From the NCBI GenBank assembly GCA_963706885.1, contig CAVPNX010000029.1, positions 1 through 64,000 on the forward strand: a DNA stretch of 64,000 nucleotides, read 5' to 3'. Position numbers and translations under genes: made by a program. This DNA comes from Prado023 sp963706885 (GTDB lineage Bacteria; Actinomycetota; Actinomycetes; S36-B12; CAIYMF01). Positions 16,332-25,297 of the stretch are shown here, one piece after another. Position 1 is the first letter of the stretch. Each line of letters begins with the position of its first letter. A model generated the notes under the pieces. It saw only the letters and a list, made by a program, of their open reading frames with translations. It did not search any database and was not told the origin of the DNA.

Positions 16332-18204
16332 TCACCGGACCCGCACGCGCACCGGTGCCGCGAACGGGCCGTAGCCCTTGGAGTTGCGGGCCTGGACCTT
16401 GACCACGTACGTCCTGCCCTTGAGCAGCTTCTTGGTCCGGCACTTCCATGCGCGGGACTTGGCTGTGCACGACGTGCGGTACTTCAGCGTGTTTCCGGAG
16501 ACCAGGTAGACCTTCGCGCGGTACTTGGTCACCTTCGCGGTCCCGTTGGGGGCCGGGGCAGCCCAGCGCACCGTGATCCGCGTGGACCTGGAGCTGGCGC
16601 GCACGCTCGTCGGGCTGGCCGGCCGGTTGGTCGGGACGGCGACCGGGGGTGCGGGAGCCGGGGCTGGCGCGGGGGTCGTCGTGGGCGTGGTCAGCGCCCC
16701 GCTGACCGGCATACCGGCGCAGGTGAACGCACCCCAGGCCCGGCAGTCGACGGGCGCATGGTTGAGGTTGACCAGCGTCAGGTGGTCGCCGGTGTTGGCC
16801 AGCAGGCTCGCGGTGCGACCCAGGAACACGGTCTCCGCGGTGTCGGTGCCCACCCCCATGGACAGGCGCAACGTCCCTCCGGCGGGGATCACCGTGGTCG
16901 GCGGGAACGGGTACTGCGAACCCTGGCGGGCGAAGGCGTATCCGCCCAGGCCGATCGGTGAGGCCGTCGTGTTGCGGAACTCGATGTACTCGCCCGCTGC
17001 GGTGTCCGCACCGGGCGGGTCGTACTGGACGGTCCCGATCACGACCCGGCCGACGAGCGGGTCGGTGCACGACGCCGGGTCGCACGGGTAGTGGAACCAC
17101 GCCCGCAGGTTGCCGTAGGCGTACCCCGGCTGGGCGTCGTACACGTAGGCACCATCGCCGTAGAAGTAGCCGGCGGCAGGGTCCCAGTTGGCGAACATCT
17201 GGGTGGGTCCGCCGAAATGGAAGTCCCGGGGGGTGGGCGTGCCGGGCGCACCGGAGCCGGTGAAGATGCGGATGTGGTCGCGGGGACCGATGACGGTCCC
17301 GCCGGGCAGCGTGAAGGTTGTCAGTGAGGAGTCGCGGACCGTCCAGCCGCTCACGTCCAGCGGCACGTCGGAGTCGTTGCGCACCACCACGTGCTCGTTG
17401 TTCGCGTCATCGCCGATCGGGTCCGAGACGACCCACGTGCGGACAGCGGCCGGGCTCGACGCGCCGCAGTAGCCGGGCGACCACAGCCCGACGCCGCGGG
17501 CGGCGGCGTCGTCCACGAGCCGCCGGTAGTCGAGGTTGCGGGCGTACTCGGGCTTCTCCAGGTCGGCGACGCTGTGCGGGAACCACATCGCGTGGCCGCC
17601 GGCCAGGACCGCGCGGCCGGCGTCGATCCAGGTCCCGGTGGCGTCCTGGTAGTAGACCGAGCGGGCGAGCCGGCCCTCCGAGTAGTCAGCCTCGACGGAG
17701 CGGACGTTGATCGAGCGCAGCTGGACCGGGGTGCCTGCGGGCAGGACCGCCCTCAACGCGGCCGTGGCGGCGCTGGCCCGGCACTGCTCGAGCGCCGAGC
17801 CACCGGAAGCGCCGGCCTTCTCCGGGGCCTGGATGCCGATCAGACGCACCCGGCAGCGGTCGAGGTCGCCGTCGGGTGCCGGCATGGATCCCTCCGGGGT
17901 GATCCGCTCGTCGCAGTATCTTGCGGGCCGCCGGATCCGCCGGCGCGATGAACCCGGGGTCGGCGGCTGTCCGGATGTCGACCCACACCGTGTCACCGTC
18001 GGCGACACCCTCGCCGTCGGCGATGCCGGAGATGACCCCGGTCTCCCAGGTCTGCTCGGCCTGGGGGGTGATCGCCTGCGTGGGCGCGGCCAGCGGGGTC
18101 AGGCCGCCGAGCAGCAGTGCGCCCACGACAGGGGCCACGACGCTGTGACGGCGGCGCCGCGCACCAACTGCGCTGCCGGCCCCCCACCCCTCCCAGCGAT
18201 CCAT
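16332..18204 (-). pseudogene. secreted thermonuclease-like protein with lamin-tail and Fn3 domains, one frameshift
   Basis: From ATG 18204 the first frame has a signal peptide (membrane segment VVAPVVGALLLGGLTPLAA) and the start of a staphylococcal-nuclease fold (VISGIADGEGVADGDTVWVDI). The second frame continues with DRCRVRLIGIQAPEK, an Arg-rich nuclease core, a first lamin-tail domain (NNEHVVVRNDSDVPLDVSGW, then IRIFTGSG), a second one (GEYIEFRNTTASPIGLGGY), a Pro/Thr linker and a C-terminal Fn3-like domain ending at 16332. One base near 17914-17922 breaks the frame after about 90 residues. If intact, about 620 residues: probably an extracellular or wall-associated nuclease. Confidence 0.78.
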
Positions 18205-18371
18205 CTGTCCCCCCGGACATCGACGTCTGCGTACGGCGAACGTACCAGCGTCCCTCGCCCACGACGGGATATCGCGGGCCAAGGGTGTGCATATCGGCCG
18301 GTGAAGGCCTGGTCAGCGACCTCGCGCGCAGTTGGCGTGCGCGTGTCGGAGGGCTGCGGTTGGATGACGAC

Positions 18372-19355
18372 ATGGCAGCCATCACCGCAGAGGGTCTGGT
18401 CAAGGTCTTCCCCAGCAGGTCCGGGGACGTGCGTGCTCTCGACGGGGTGGACCTCGAGGTCCCGACCGGCGCTGTGCTCGGCCTGCTCGGTCCCAACGGT
18501 GCGGGCAAGACCACCGCCGTGCGGATCCTGACGACCCTCCTGACGCCCGACTCCGGTCGGGCCGTCGTGAACGGGATCGACGTCGCAGCCGATCCGCAGG
18601 GGGTGCGGCGCTCGATCGGGCTGTCCGGGCAGTACGCCGCCGTGGACGAGTACCTGACCGGCCGGGAGAACCTGGTCATGGTGGGGCGGCTCTACCACTT
18701 CGACATGGCCCAGGCCCGTACCCGCGCTGATGAGCTGCTGGAGCAGTTCGACCTCGTCGAGGCCGCTGACCGCCCGACGAAGACCTACTCGGGAGGCATG
18801 CGCCGCCGCCTCGACCTGGCTGGGGCGCTGGTCGCCCGGCCGCCGATCATCTTCCTCGACGAGCCCACGACCGGCCTGGACCCGCGCAGCCGGATCGGCC
18901 TGTGGGATGTGATCGAGGGCCTCGTGGCGCAGGGGACGACCGTGCTGCTGACCACCCAGTACCTCGACGAGGCCGACAAGCTGGCCGACTCCATCGCTGT
19001 CGTCGACCGCGGTCGGGTGATCGCCCGGGGGACCTCCGACGAGCTCAAGGCGCAGGTGGGTGGCGAGCGCCTGGCGGTGACCGTCGGCGCCGGCCACGTC
19101 CAGGCCGCCCGGGACGTCCTGGTGGACCTGGCCAACGGCGCCGTCGACGTCGACGAGCACGCCCGTCAGCTGGTCGCCCCTGTGGCCGGGGGAGCGGCCG
19201 CACTGCTCGAGGCCGTCCGTGCCTTCGACGAGCACGGGGTCACGATCCTGGACATCGGAGTGCGCCGGCCGACCCTCGACGACGTCTTCCTCGAACTCAC
19301 AGGGCACCACGCCGAGGCCGAGGTCTCCACTGCGAAGGAGGGCACCACCTCATGA
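18372..19355 (+). CDS. ABC transporter ATP-binding protein (DrrA type)
   Basis: 327 residues. Walker A GPNGAGKT is near residue 40, the Q-loop in GLSGQYAAVDEYLTG, the signature YSGGMRRRLDLA, Walker B IIFLDEPTTGLDPRSR, and the H-loop position is Gln in TTQYLDEAD, as in many DrrA proteins. The C-terminal region VRRPTLDDVFLELTGH is typical of daunorubicin-resistance-type ATPases. It energises the membrane partner encoded next (4-bp ATGA overlap). ATG 18372 is used; a TTG at 18360 is an alternative. The substrate is unknown, probably a lipid or hydrophobic drug. Confidence 0.93.
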   Translation: MAAITAEGLVKVFPSRSGDVRALDGVDLEVPTGAVLGLLGPNGAGKTTAVRILTTLLTPDSGRAVVNGIDVAADPQGVRRSIGLSGQYAAVDEYLTGRENLVMVGRLYHFDMAQARTRADELLEQFDLVEAADRPTKTYSGGMRRRLDLAGALVARPPIIFLDEPTTGLDPRSRIGLWDVIEGLVAQGTTVLLTTQYLDEADKLADSIAVVDRGRVIARGTSDELKAQVGGERLAVTVGAGHVQAARDVLVDLANGAVDVDEHARQLVAPVAGGAAALLEAVRAFDEHGVTILDIGVRRPTLDDVFLELTGHHAEAEVSTAKEGTTS

Positions 19356-20158
19356 GCGACCTTGCCCAGTCCCTGTCGGACACCGGCACGATCACCCGGC
19401 GCAACCTCACCCGGCTGCGCCGCCAGCCCGACTCGATCGTCTTCGGGATCATCCAGTCGGTCATGTTCGTCCTGCTCTTCGCCCTCGTGTTCGGCGGGGC
19501 CATCGAGGTGCCCGGCGGTGGGGACTACACCGACTACCTCATGGGTGGGATCTTCGTGCAGACGGTGGCCTTCACCTGCGCCACCACGTGCATCGCCATG
19601 GCCGATGACCTGTCCCGTGGGCTGTTCGACCGCTTCCGTTCCCTGCCGATGTCCCGATCGGCGGTGCTGGCCGGTCGCACCTTCGCCGACCTTGCCTTCG
19701 CCGGGGTGACCACCGCGGCGATGGCACTGACCGGCGTGCTGGTCGGGTGGCGCACCGATGCACCCCTGGTCAGCGTGGTGGGCGCGTTCGCCCTCCTGGC
19801 GCTGTTCGCGTACGCGTTCCTGTGGATCGGGGCCGTCATCGGCCTGTCGGTGCGCAGCGTGGAGGTCGCGCAGACCGCGGGTCTCATCTGGCTGTTCCCC
19901 CTCACCTTCCTGTCCAATGCGTTCGTCCCGCTGGAGACGATGCCGGAGTGGCTGCAGCCGATCGCCGCCCTCAACCCGGTCAGTGCCGCCAGCGCTGCTG
20001 TCCGGGAGCTGTTCGGCAACGTGCCGGACGGCTACGTGGCCCCCGACTACTGGACCTTGCAGAACCCGGTGCTGGCCACCGTGCTCTGGTGCCTGGTCCT
20101 CCTGGCGGTCTTCATGCCCCTGGGGGTTGCCCGCTACCGCCGGGCGGCCTCCCGCTGA
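19352..20158 (+). CDS. ABC-2 type permease (DrrB type)
   Basis: A 268-residue membrane half of the exporter with six hydrophobic segments. SVMFVLLFALVFGG follows an N-terminal cytoplasmic helix, then an extracellular loop, DLSRGLFDRFRSLPMSRSAVL (the ABC-2 coupling region) and LFPLTFLSNAFVPLETMPEWL. Starts inside the ATPase stop codon, so the two are made together. Family knowledge says two copies pair with two ATPases for efflux. Confidence 0.92.
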   Translation: MSDLAQSLSDTGTITRRNLTRLRRQPDSIVFGIIQSVMFVLLFALVFGGAIEVPGGGDYTDYLMGGIFVQTVAFTCATTCIAMADDLSRGLFDRFRSLPMSRSAVLAGRTFADLAFAGVTTAAMALTGVLVGWRTDAPLVSVVGAFALLALFAYAFLWIGAVIGLSVRSVEVAQTAGLIWLFPLTFLSNAFVPLETMPEWLQPIAALNPVSAASAAVRELFGNVPDGYVAPDYWTLQNPVLATVLWCLVLLAVFMPLGVARYRRAASR

Positions 20159-20284
20159 CATGATCCGCGGCACGCGACGGGCGCCTGGTCGTCATCCGAC
20201 CTCGGGAATCCCTGCGACGCTACGCTCGTTGAACCTGACGGCCAGCCGGCGCGTGCCGCCGGATCCGAGGATGAGGGAGAAGTC

Positions 20285-21181
20285 GTGACAGCGGGGTCCT
20301 ACCGGCTCGAGCCCGACCGCCCGGAGCTGGGCGCGCCGGTGCTCGTCCACGGGTTGACCGGGTTCATGGACGCCGGTGGGGCCAGCCGGCTTGCCATCGA
20401 GCACCTGCTGGAGACCTGTGAGCACACCCGGATCGCCACGTTCGACATCGATGCCCTGTTCGACTACCGCGGACGTCGGCCGCGAACCGTGTTCGACTCC
20501 GACCACTACGAGTCCGTGGCGATGCCGGAGCTGGTCGTCGACGCGGCGGTCGACGAGCGGGGCGAACGGTTCCTGGTCCTGCACGGCTCCGAGCCGGACA
20601 CCGCCTGGGGTGCGATGAGTCACGGGATCATCCGCCTGACCGAGGCGCTCGGTGTCCGTCTCGTGGTGGGTCTGCACGCGATCCCCTGGCCTGCGCCGCA
20701 CACCCGCCCGATCAATGTCACGGTGCACGCGAACGACCCGACCCTGACCGTGGGCACGCAGCCGTGGGTGGGGTCGTTGGAGGTGCCCGGCAGCCTCGCC
20801 GCACTGCTCGAGCTCCGCCTCGGGGAGCTGGACCGGCCGGCCATGGGCTTCGCCGCCCACATCCCGCACTACCTCGTTCAGGCCGAGTTCCCCAGGGGCG
20901 CCCTCACGCTCCTGCAGTCCCTGTCGGCGGCCACCGGCATGGCGGTGGACCTCGATGGGCTGCGCGACGCCGCCGAGGAGTCCGACGCCGACATCTCGAT
21001 CCAGATCGCGTCCAACCCGGAGAACCTGGAGGCGGTCACCACCCTCGAGGAGCAGTACGACGCCATGATGGCCGGCCGCGCCAATCGGCCACAGGGCGCT
21101 GATGCCCTGCCCACGGACACCGACATCGCCGCGCAGGTCGAGGCCTTCCTCGCCCAGCTCGACCAGGGCGACCCGCAGTGA
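20285..21181 (+). CDS. PAC2 family (proteasome-assembly-chaperone-like) protein
   Basis: 298 residues with the PAC2 fold: VLVHGLTGFMDAGGASRLAIEHL at the start, FDIDALFDYRGRRP, and MGFAAHIPHYLVQAEFP. Actinobacterial PAC2 proteins are conserved. They resemble archaeal/eukaryotic proteasome chaperones, but no proteasome genes are near here, so the role is open. GTG 20285 has GAGGGAGAAG-like purines in front. The stop overlaps the next small gene. Confidence 0.88.
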   Translation: MTAGSYRLEPDRPELGAPVLVHGLTGFMDAGGASRLAIEHLLETCEHTRIATFDIDALFDYRGRRPRTVFDSDHYESVAMPELVVDAAVDERGERFLVLHGSEPDTAWGAMSHGIIRLTEALGVRLVVGLHAIPWPAPHTRPINVTVHANDPTLTVGTQPWVGSLEVPGSLAALLELRLGELDRPAMGFAAHIPHYLVQAEFPRGALTLLQSLSAATGMAVDLDGLRDAAEESDADISIQIASNPENLEAVTTLEEQYDAMMAGRANRPQGADALPTDTDIAAQVEAFLAQLDQGDPQ

Positions 21182-21417
21182 CGGCGGGGTCCGCCGGCCC
21201 CGAGGAGGACACGCACTCGCCCGACTCCCCCACGAGCTCCGCGGCGATCGCTGAGGAGTTGCCGGGCGCAGGACCCAAGCCCCGGTTGTCGCTGGGGGAC
21301 CCCCTCGACGGTCGGGCCGCCGAGGACCGACCGGAGTCCTGGGGTGAGCACGGGGAGTCCGAGTCCGATCGGCTCGCCCACTACCGGACGGAAACCCCTC
21401 CGCACCACGGTGGCTGA
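21178..21417 (+). CDS. small acidic hypothetical protein
   Basis: 79 residues, hydrophilic and acidic, with Pro/Ser-rich start and an ending DRLAHYRTETPPHHGG that looks like a conserved actinobacterial tail (DERL-type followed by a PPHH motif). It begins at a GTG overlapping the PAC2 stop (GTGA), which supports real translation. No fold is recognised. Confidence 0.6.
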   Translation: MTAGSAGPEEDTHSPDSPTSSAAIAEELPGAGPKPRLSLGDPLDGRAAEDRPESWGEHGESESDRLAHYRTETPPHHGG

Positions 21418-21523
21418 TCGCAGAGCGCTCATGTCGGTCGTCGTGCGGCCCTGCTAGTGTCCTGCCCGAATCCCGGGGTTCCTCCCCGGATCCCAGCAGC
21501 GGCACGCCGTGAGGAGCACAACA

Positions 21524-21988
21524 ATGGGCCTTCTGCACGAGTTCAAGGACTTCATCAACAAGGGCAACATCCTGGGCATCGCCGTCGGCTTCGTCATGGG
21601 TGCTGCGTTCACCGGGGTCGTGACCGCGCTGGTGGACAACGTGATCATGCCGATCACGGCGATCCCCTTCGGGAAGCCGAACTTCGACTCCGCCATGATC
21701 CTCACGATCAACGGCGCTGAGATCAAGTTCGGGGCCTTCCTGACCGCACTGGTGACCTTCCTGCTCATCGCGCTGGTCATCTTCTTCATCGTCAAGGCGT
21801 ACGCGAAGGCCTTCGATCAGGACGTCGCCGGAGCCAAGAACGAGGTGGGCCTGCTGACCGAGGTGGTCGAGGAGCTGCGTGGCATGCGCGGGGACCTGAC
21901 CGCGAACGCCCCGGGCAGCGCGAGCCCCCGAGGCCGGCCCGAGCGCCTGACCCCGTCCGCGGAGTCAGCCCGGTCCCGAGCTGCATGA
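21524..21988 (+). CDS. mscL: large-conductance mechanosensitive channel
   Basis: 154 residues. An N-terminal amphipathic helix (LLHEFKDFINKGNILGIAVG) leads into TM1 with the pore-lining GFVMGAAFTGVVTALVDNVIMP; TM2 is FLTALVTFLLIALVIFFIVK. It releases solutes on hypo-osmotic shock. ATG 21524 has GAGGAG upstream. The C-terminal 45 residues are longer than in E. coli and rich in Pro, Ser and Arg after the bundle helix. It is convergent with the SAF-domain gene, whose frame may run into it. Confidence 0.95.
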   Translation: MGLLHEFKDFINKGNILGIAVGFVMGAAFTGVVTALVDNVIMPITAIPFGKPNFDSAMILTINGAEIKFGAFLTALVTFLLIALVIFFIVKAYAKAFDQDVAGAKNEVGLLTEVVEELRGMRGDLTANAPGSASPRGRPERLTPSAESARSRAA

Positions 21989-22655
21989 GGTAGCCCAGGC
22001 TCGCCCGTGCCTGCGCCCCGGCGATGGCCAGGGCCGGGCCACGGCCGGCAGCCAGCAGCACCAGTGGCGTCCCGTCGCCGGGTGCCTGACGATCGGCCAG
22101 CATGCCCTCGGACCCGGGATCCGCGGAGATCACCGCAAGCACGAGGACGTCCTGGGCGACGAGTTCGGCTGACGTGAACGGGGTGTCGCCCTCGGGGCCC
22201 GGCCCGGAGGCCGCGACCACGTCCACCCGCTGGCCCGCCGTCAGGAGGGCTGCGGCGCCGGGGTCGGCGAATCGCACGGGTATGGGCATGGTCCCCGGGG
22301 GAACCGACCACGTCGGCAGCGCAGTGAGCCGGTGCTCGGCGACGGCCTCACCGCGGGCCAGGGGCGCGGAGAGGACGCGCCCGAGGAGGCCAGCTGCGTC
22401 CGTGCTCGTCCCCGCGGGAAGCACCCCGGCCGGGACCTGCGCGACGGCGAGGTCGCCGGCCGCGAGCGACCGCCCGGTCGGCAGGTCGGTCGCTGCCACC
22501 ACGACGGCACGCGTCGCCGGTCCGTGCGGTTGCACGGCCAGGCCCAGGGCGGCGATCGAGGCTGCGGCCGCCACCCCGGCCAGTCCCCGCCGATGTCGGC
22601 GGATGAGCCGTTGCGTGCTCGGTCGGGCGCTGGACCTCCCCTTTGCCCCGTGCAT
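21792..22655 (-). CDS. SAF-domain protein (CpaB/RcpC-like), doubtful C-terminus
   Basis: One membrane segment (about 26-45, GLAGVAAAASIAALGLAV) anchors an extracytoplasmic SAF domain: VVVAATDLPTGRSLAAGDLAVAQVPAG, then LLGRVLSAPLARGEAVAEHRL and an RcpC-like domain ending near residue 225. CpaB proteins guide Flp pilus assembly, but no tad genes are nearby, and orphan copies beside mscL and fmdB are usual in Actinobacteria (recalled). ATG 22655 has GGAGGGGAG upstream. The frame has no stop until 21792, 197 bp inside mscL on the opposite strand; the true end is probably near 21970-22000 in another frame. Confidence 0.72.
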   Translation of the reverse strand: MHGAKGRSSARPSTQRLIRRHRRGLAGVAAAASIAALGLAVQPHGPATRAVVVAATDLPTGRSLAAGDLAVAQVPAGVLPAGTSTDAAGLLGRVLSAPLARGEAVAEHRLTALPTWSVPPGTMPIPVRFADPGAAALLTAGQRVDVVAASGPGPEGDTPFTSAELVAQDVLVLAVISADPGSEGMLADRQAPGDGTPLVLLAAGRGPALAIAGAQARASLGYLMQLGTGLTPRTGSGARAGLGGSRCPGRSRSGPRACHAAPRPPRSAGPPRSWLRRRPDRRPSRTP

Positions 22656-22909
22656 CGGACTCCCCTCCGCTCGACCCGCGTGGGTGCTCGCGCCGGCCAA
22701 CAGGCGGTCGGCCACGGTGAGGGTAGGCCGGATCGTCCATCCCGCCCACCGGTTGTCCACAGCGATGCCCGGGTACCCACCTGCGCGCATGGTCCGGGCG
22801 CTGGCCCAGCCCCCGTGCCGCACGCGCGCAGGCGATTAGCACTCATCGCGCGTGAGTGCCAGAATGGGAGCCTGTCAGTGCCATCATGGCCGCGGTGAAG
22901 AGGGTGAGT

Positions 22910-23266
22910 ATGCCGACCTACGAGTACGTGTGCACCAGCTGCGACGCCCCGCTGGAGGTCGTCCAGTCGATCCACGAGCCGTCGCTGACCGACTGCCCCG
23001 CCTGTGTCGACGGTCGCCTGCGCAAGGTCTTCGGCAACGTCGGCGTGGTCTTCAAGGGCAGCGGCTTCTACCGCACCGACAGCCGGGGCAAGTCCTCGGC
23101 GACGTCCCCGGCCACACCCAAGTCCGAGTCCAAGAAGGCCTCCGAGCCGTCGAGCAGCACTGGTTCCTCGAGCTCCTCGAGCTCCACGAGCGACTCCGGC
23201 GGGTCGGGTTCCCCCGCACGCTCCGGCTCGGGCTCGTCGACCTCAGCCGCCCCCGCCGCGTCCTGA
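22910..23266 (+). CDS. FmdB-type zinc ribbon protein
   Basis: 118 residues. The N-terminal zinc ribbon starts PTYEYVCTSCDAPLEV, has the second Cys pair in DCPACVDGRL, and ends VFKGSGFYRTD, all as in the FmdB/CxxC_CxxC_SSSS family. The remaining 65 residues are Ser/Lys/Pro-rich low complexity, usual for this family in Actinobacteria. Function is poorly known. ATG 22910 follows a purine-rich stretch. Confidence 0.88.
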   Translation: MPTYEYVCTSCDAPLEVVQSIHEPSLTDCPACVDGRLRKVFGNVGVVFKGSGFYRTDSRGKSSATSPATPKSESKKASEPSSSTGSSSSSSSTSDSGGSGSPARSGSGSSTSAAPAAS

Positions 23267-23279
23267 ACCGGGCGAACAC

Positions 23280-23963
23280 TCAGCGGCCGAGGACCTCGTA
23301 GCGGGTGGGGGTGAGGACCGCGGCCATCGGCTGGTCGTGCGGCTCGCGCGGAAGGGCCCCCGCGGGGAGGAGCTCCTCGTCGCGCACGACCGCGACCGGA
23401 CGCAGCACGTCGGCGGGTATCCCCGCTGCGGCCGTCCGACTCCCGTCGTGGGGTGCCGACCACGTGGCCAGTTCGGCCATCAGGCGGTCGTAGTACCCCC
23501 CACCCTGGCCCAGGCGGGTGCCGCTGCGGTCGACGGCCAGCGCCGGGACGAGGATGGTGCGGACCCCGTGGGCCAGCAGGGCGTCCACGCCGGATCCGAT
23601 GACCGCACCGGCCGGCACCTCGATCGGGTAGCGCCCCTCCGGTCGGTACCGGCCGTCGTCGTGGGCCCAGTCCAGTGTTCGGTCGGGCCGGGGGATGGGC
23701 AGCAGGACCGTGCCCCCTGCGTCGCGGATGGCCGACCGGATGCCGGCCACGTCGGGTTCCCCGGGGGAGGCGATGTAGGCCGCGATCGCCAGTGCCCCGT
23801 GCGCCCCTGTGGTCCGGTCGGGATCCAGCAGCCCCGCCGTCCGTGCTGCCGCGAGCAGCCCCTCGCGCTCACGGTCTCGTCCATCCGGGTCGCAGGCCGC
23901 AGCCCGGGCGGCGCGGATCCGGGCTCGCAGGTCCGACTTGGTGGCAGCCACGAACGCGATCAT
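23280..23963 (-). CDS. 5-formyltetrahydrofolate cyclo-ligase
   Basis: Converts 5-formyl-THF to 5,10-methenyl-THF with ATP; 227 residues. Seen: ATKSDLRARIRAARA at the start, IAAYIASPGEPD, VLLPIPRPD, and the nucleotide-binding VPALAVDRSGTRLGQGGGYYDRLM. The start could be ATG 23963 or an internal GTG at the VAATKSD position; neither has a clear ribosome site. Divergent from glp with about 46 bp between the first possible starts, as in many actinobacterial genomes. Confidence 0.92.
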   Translation of the reverse strand: MIAFVAATKSDLRARIRAARAAACDPDGRDREREGLLAAARTAGLLDPDRTTGAHGALAIAAYIASPGEPDVAGIRSAIRDAGGTVLLPIPRPDRTLDWAHDDGRYRPEGRYPIEVPAGAVIGSGVDALLAHGVRTILVPALAVDRSGTRLGQGGGYYDRLMAELATWSAPHDGSRTAAAGIPADVLRPVAVVRDEELLPAGALPREPHDQPMAAVLTPTRYEVLGR

Positions 23964-24009
23964 GCACCACTGCCCGGACTTCGTGGATGCTGCGGTTATC
24001 GTGCGGGGC

Positions 24010-24084
24010 ATGACGATGGCCACGGGCCACATGGCTCAGCCCGCCCCCGGGTCCCCGGGCAGCGCCGAGCCGACGGGGCGGTAG
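24010..24084 (+). CDS. possible 24-residue leader ORF before glp
   Basis: A TATCGT -10-like box (23997-24002) lies 7 nt before this ATG, so the glp transcript may begin here leaderless. The reading frame gives a short Met/Gly/Pro-rich peptide and ends 5 bp before the GTG of glp. It could be a translated leader, or the true N-terminal extension of Glp separated by a one-base indel. Weak evidence. Confidence 0.25.
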   Translation: MTMATGHMAQPAPGSPGSAEPTGR

Positions 24085-24088
24085 CGAC

Positions 24089-25297
24089 GTGCGCACCGTC
24101 GACGAGCATCTGGCCGAGGTCCTGGCCCATGCGCACCCCCTTGAGCCGCTCGACGTCTCGTTGCTCGAATCGCGCGGCTGCCTGCTCGCCGCGTCGGTGA
24201 CCGCACCCTGGGCGCTGCCTCCCTTCGAATCGGCCGGCACGGACGGGTACGCGGTGATCTCGGCCGACGTCGCCACCGCCAGCGCCGGAACCCCGGTCAC
24301 GATGCGCGTGACCGACGACGTCCCGGCCGGATACCGCGCCAGCCATCCGATCGTGGCCGGCACGGCGATCCGGATCGGCGCGGGTGCACCACTGCCGGTC
24401 GGGGCGACAGCGGTCGTGCCCGTCGACCTGACCGACGGCGGGATGCCGACGGTGACGGTGAACGCGGCGGTGCCGCCCGGATTCGGTGTGCGTCGGGCTG
24501 GTGAGGACCTCGAGCAGGGGCAGGCGGTGCTGCCCGAGGGGGCGCTCATCGGTGCCCGCGAGGTGGCGCTGCTCGCAGCCGTCGGACAGGCCCGTGTGAC
24601 GGTGCGGCCGCGGCCGCGGGTCGTCGTCATGAGCACCGGGACCGAGCTCATCGAGCCCGGGGCGCCGATGACGCCCGGGCTCGTCCCCGACTCCAACGGG
24701 TACATGCTCACCGCAGCCGCCCAGGACGCCGGGGCGATGGCCTATCGCGCCGGACCGGTGCGCGACGAGCAGCGGGCGCTCATGGACACCCTCGAGGACC
24801 AGCTGGTCCGCGCCGATCTCATCGTCACCACCGGCGGGGTGACCGCCGGCACCTACGACACGATGAAGACCGTCCTGGCCCGTCTGGGATCCGTGCAGTT
24901 CACGCGGGTGGCGATGAGCCCGGGCATGGCCCAGGGGCACGGCTACCTGGGGCCGGACAACATCCCGATCTTCACCCTCCCGGGGAACCCGTCGAGCGCG
25001 TTCGTCGCCTTCGAGGTCTTCGTGCGACCCGTCATCCGGCGCATGCTGGGGTACCAGCAGGTGTTCCGGCCGCTGATCCCGGCCCGGCTCACGCACCCCG
25101 TCCGGGGCGAGCCGGGGACCCGCACCTACCTGCGCGGGCACCTGCACGGCGCGTCCGACGAGCGGTTGATCACCCCCATCGGGGAGGTCGGCCTCGTCGG
25201 GTTGCGGGTTGCCGACAGCCTGATCGTCCTGCCCGAGGCGACCGGCGAGGTCGCGGCCGGGGCCGTCGTGTCGGTCATGCCCCTCGGGCGCTCGTGA
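24089..25297 (+). CDS. glp: gephyrin/MoeA-like protein Glp (cell-division type)
   Basis: 402 residues with the MoeA layout: the N-terminal lid (VDEHLAEVL), FESAGTDGYAV, the MoCF/mogA-like domain with VVVMSTGTELIEPG, PDSNGYML, TTGGVTAGTYD, LPGNPSSAFVAFEVF, and a C-terminal beta-barrel. The position upstream of rimJ and the SepX/GlpR-like membrane protein matches the corynebacterial glp-glpR locus, where the gephyrin-like protein binds FtsZ and its membrane receptor (published family knowledge). A molybdopterin role is not excluded, but no other moa/moe genes are here. GTG 24089 gives the usual start VRTVDEHLAEVL. Confidence 0.85.
   Translation: MRTVDEHLAEVLAHAHPLEPLDVSLLESRGCLLAASVTAPWALPPFESAGTDGYAVISADVATASAGTPVTMRVTDDVPAGYRASHPIVAGTAIRIGAGAPLPVGATAVVPVDLTDGGMPTVTVNAAVPPGFGVRRAGEDLEQGQAVLPEGALIGAREVALLAAVGQARVTVRPRPRVVVMSTGTELIEPGAPMTPGLVPDSNGYMLTAAAQDAGAMAYRAGPVRDEQRALMDTLEDQLVRADLIVTTGGVTAGTYDTMKTVLARLGSVQFTRVAMSPGMAQGHGYLGPDNIPIFTLPGNPSSAFVAFEVFVRPVIRRMLGYQQVFRPLIPARLTHPVRGEPGTRTYLRGHLHGASDERLITPIGEVGLVGLRVADSLIVLPEATGEVAAGAVVSVMPLGRS

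Noticed and set aside
24089..25297. Assignment of the MoeA-like gene to molybdenum cofactor synthesis
   Set aside because: Not excluded, but no moa, mob or molybdate-transport gene is nearby, while the rimJ and sepX neighbours favour the division-type Glp.
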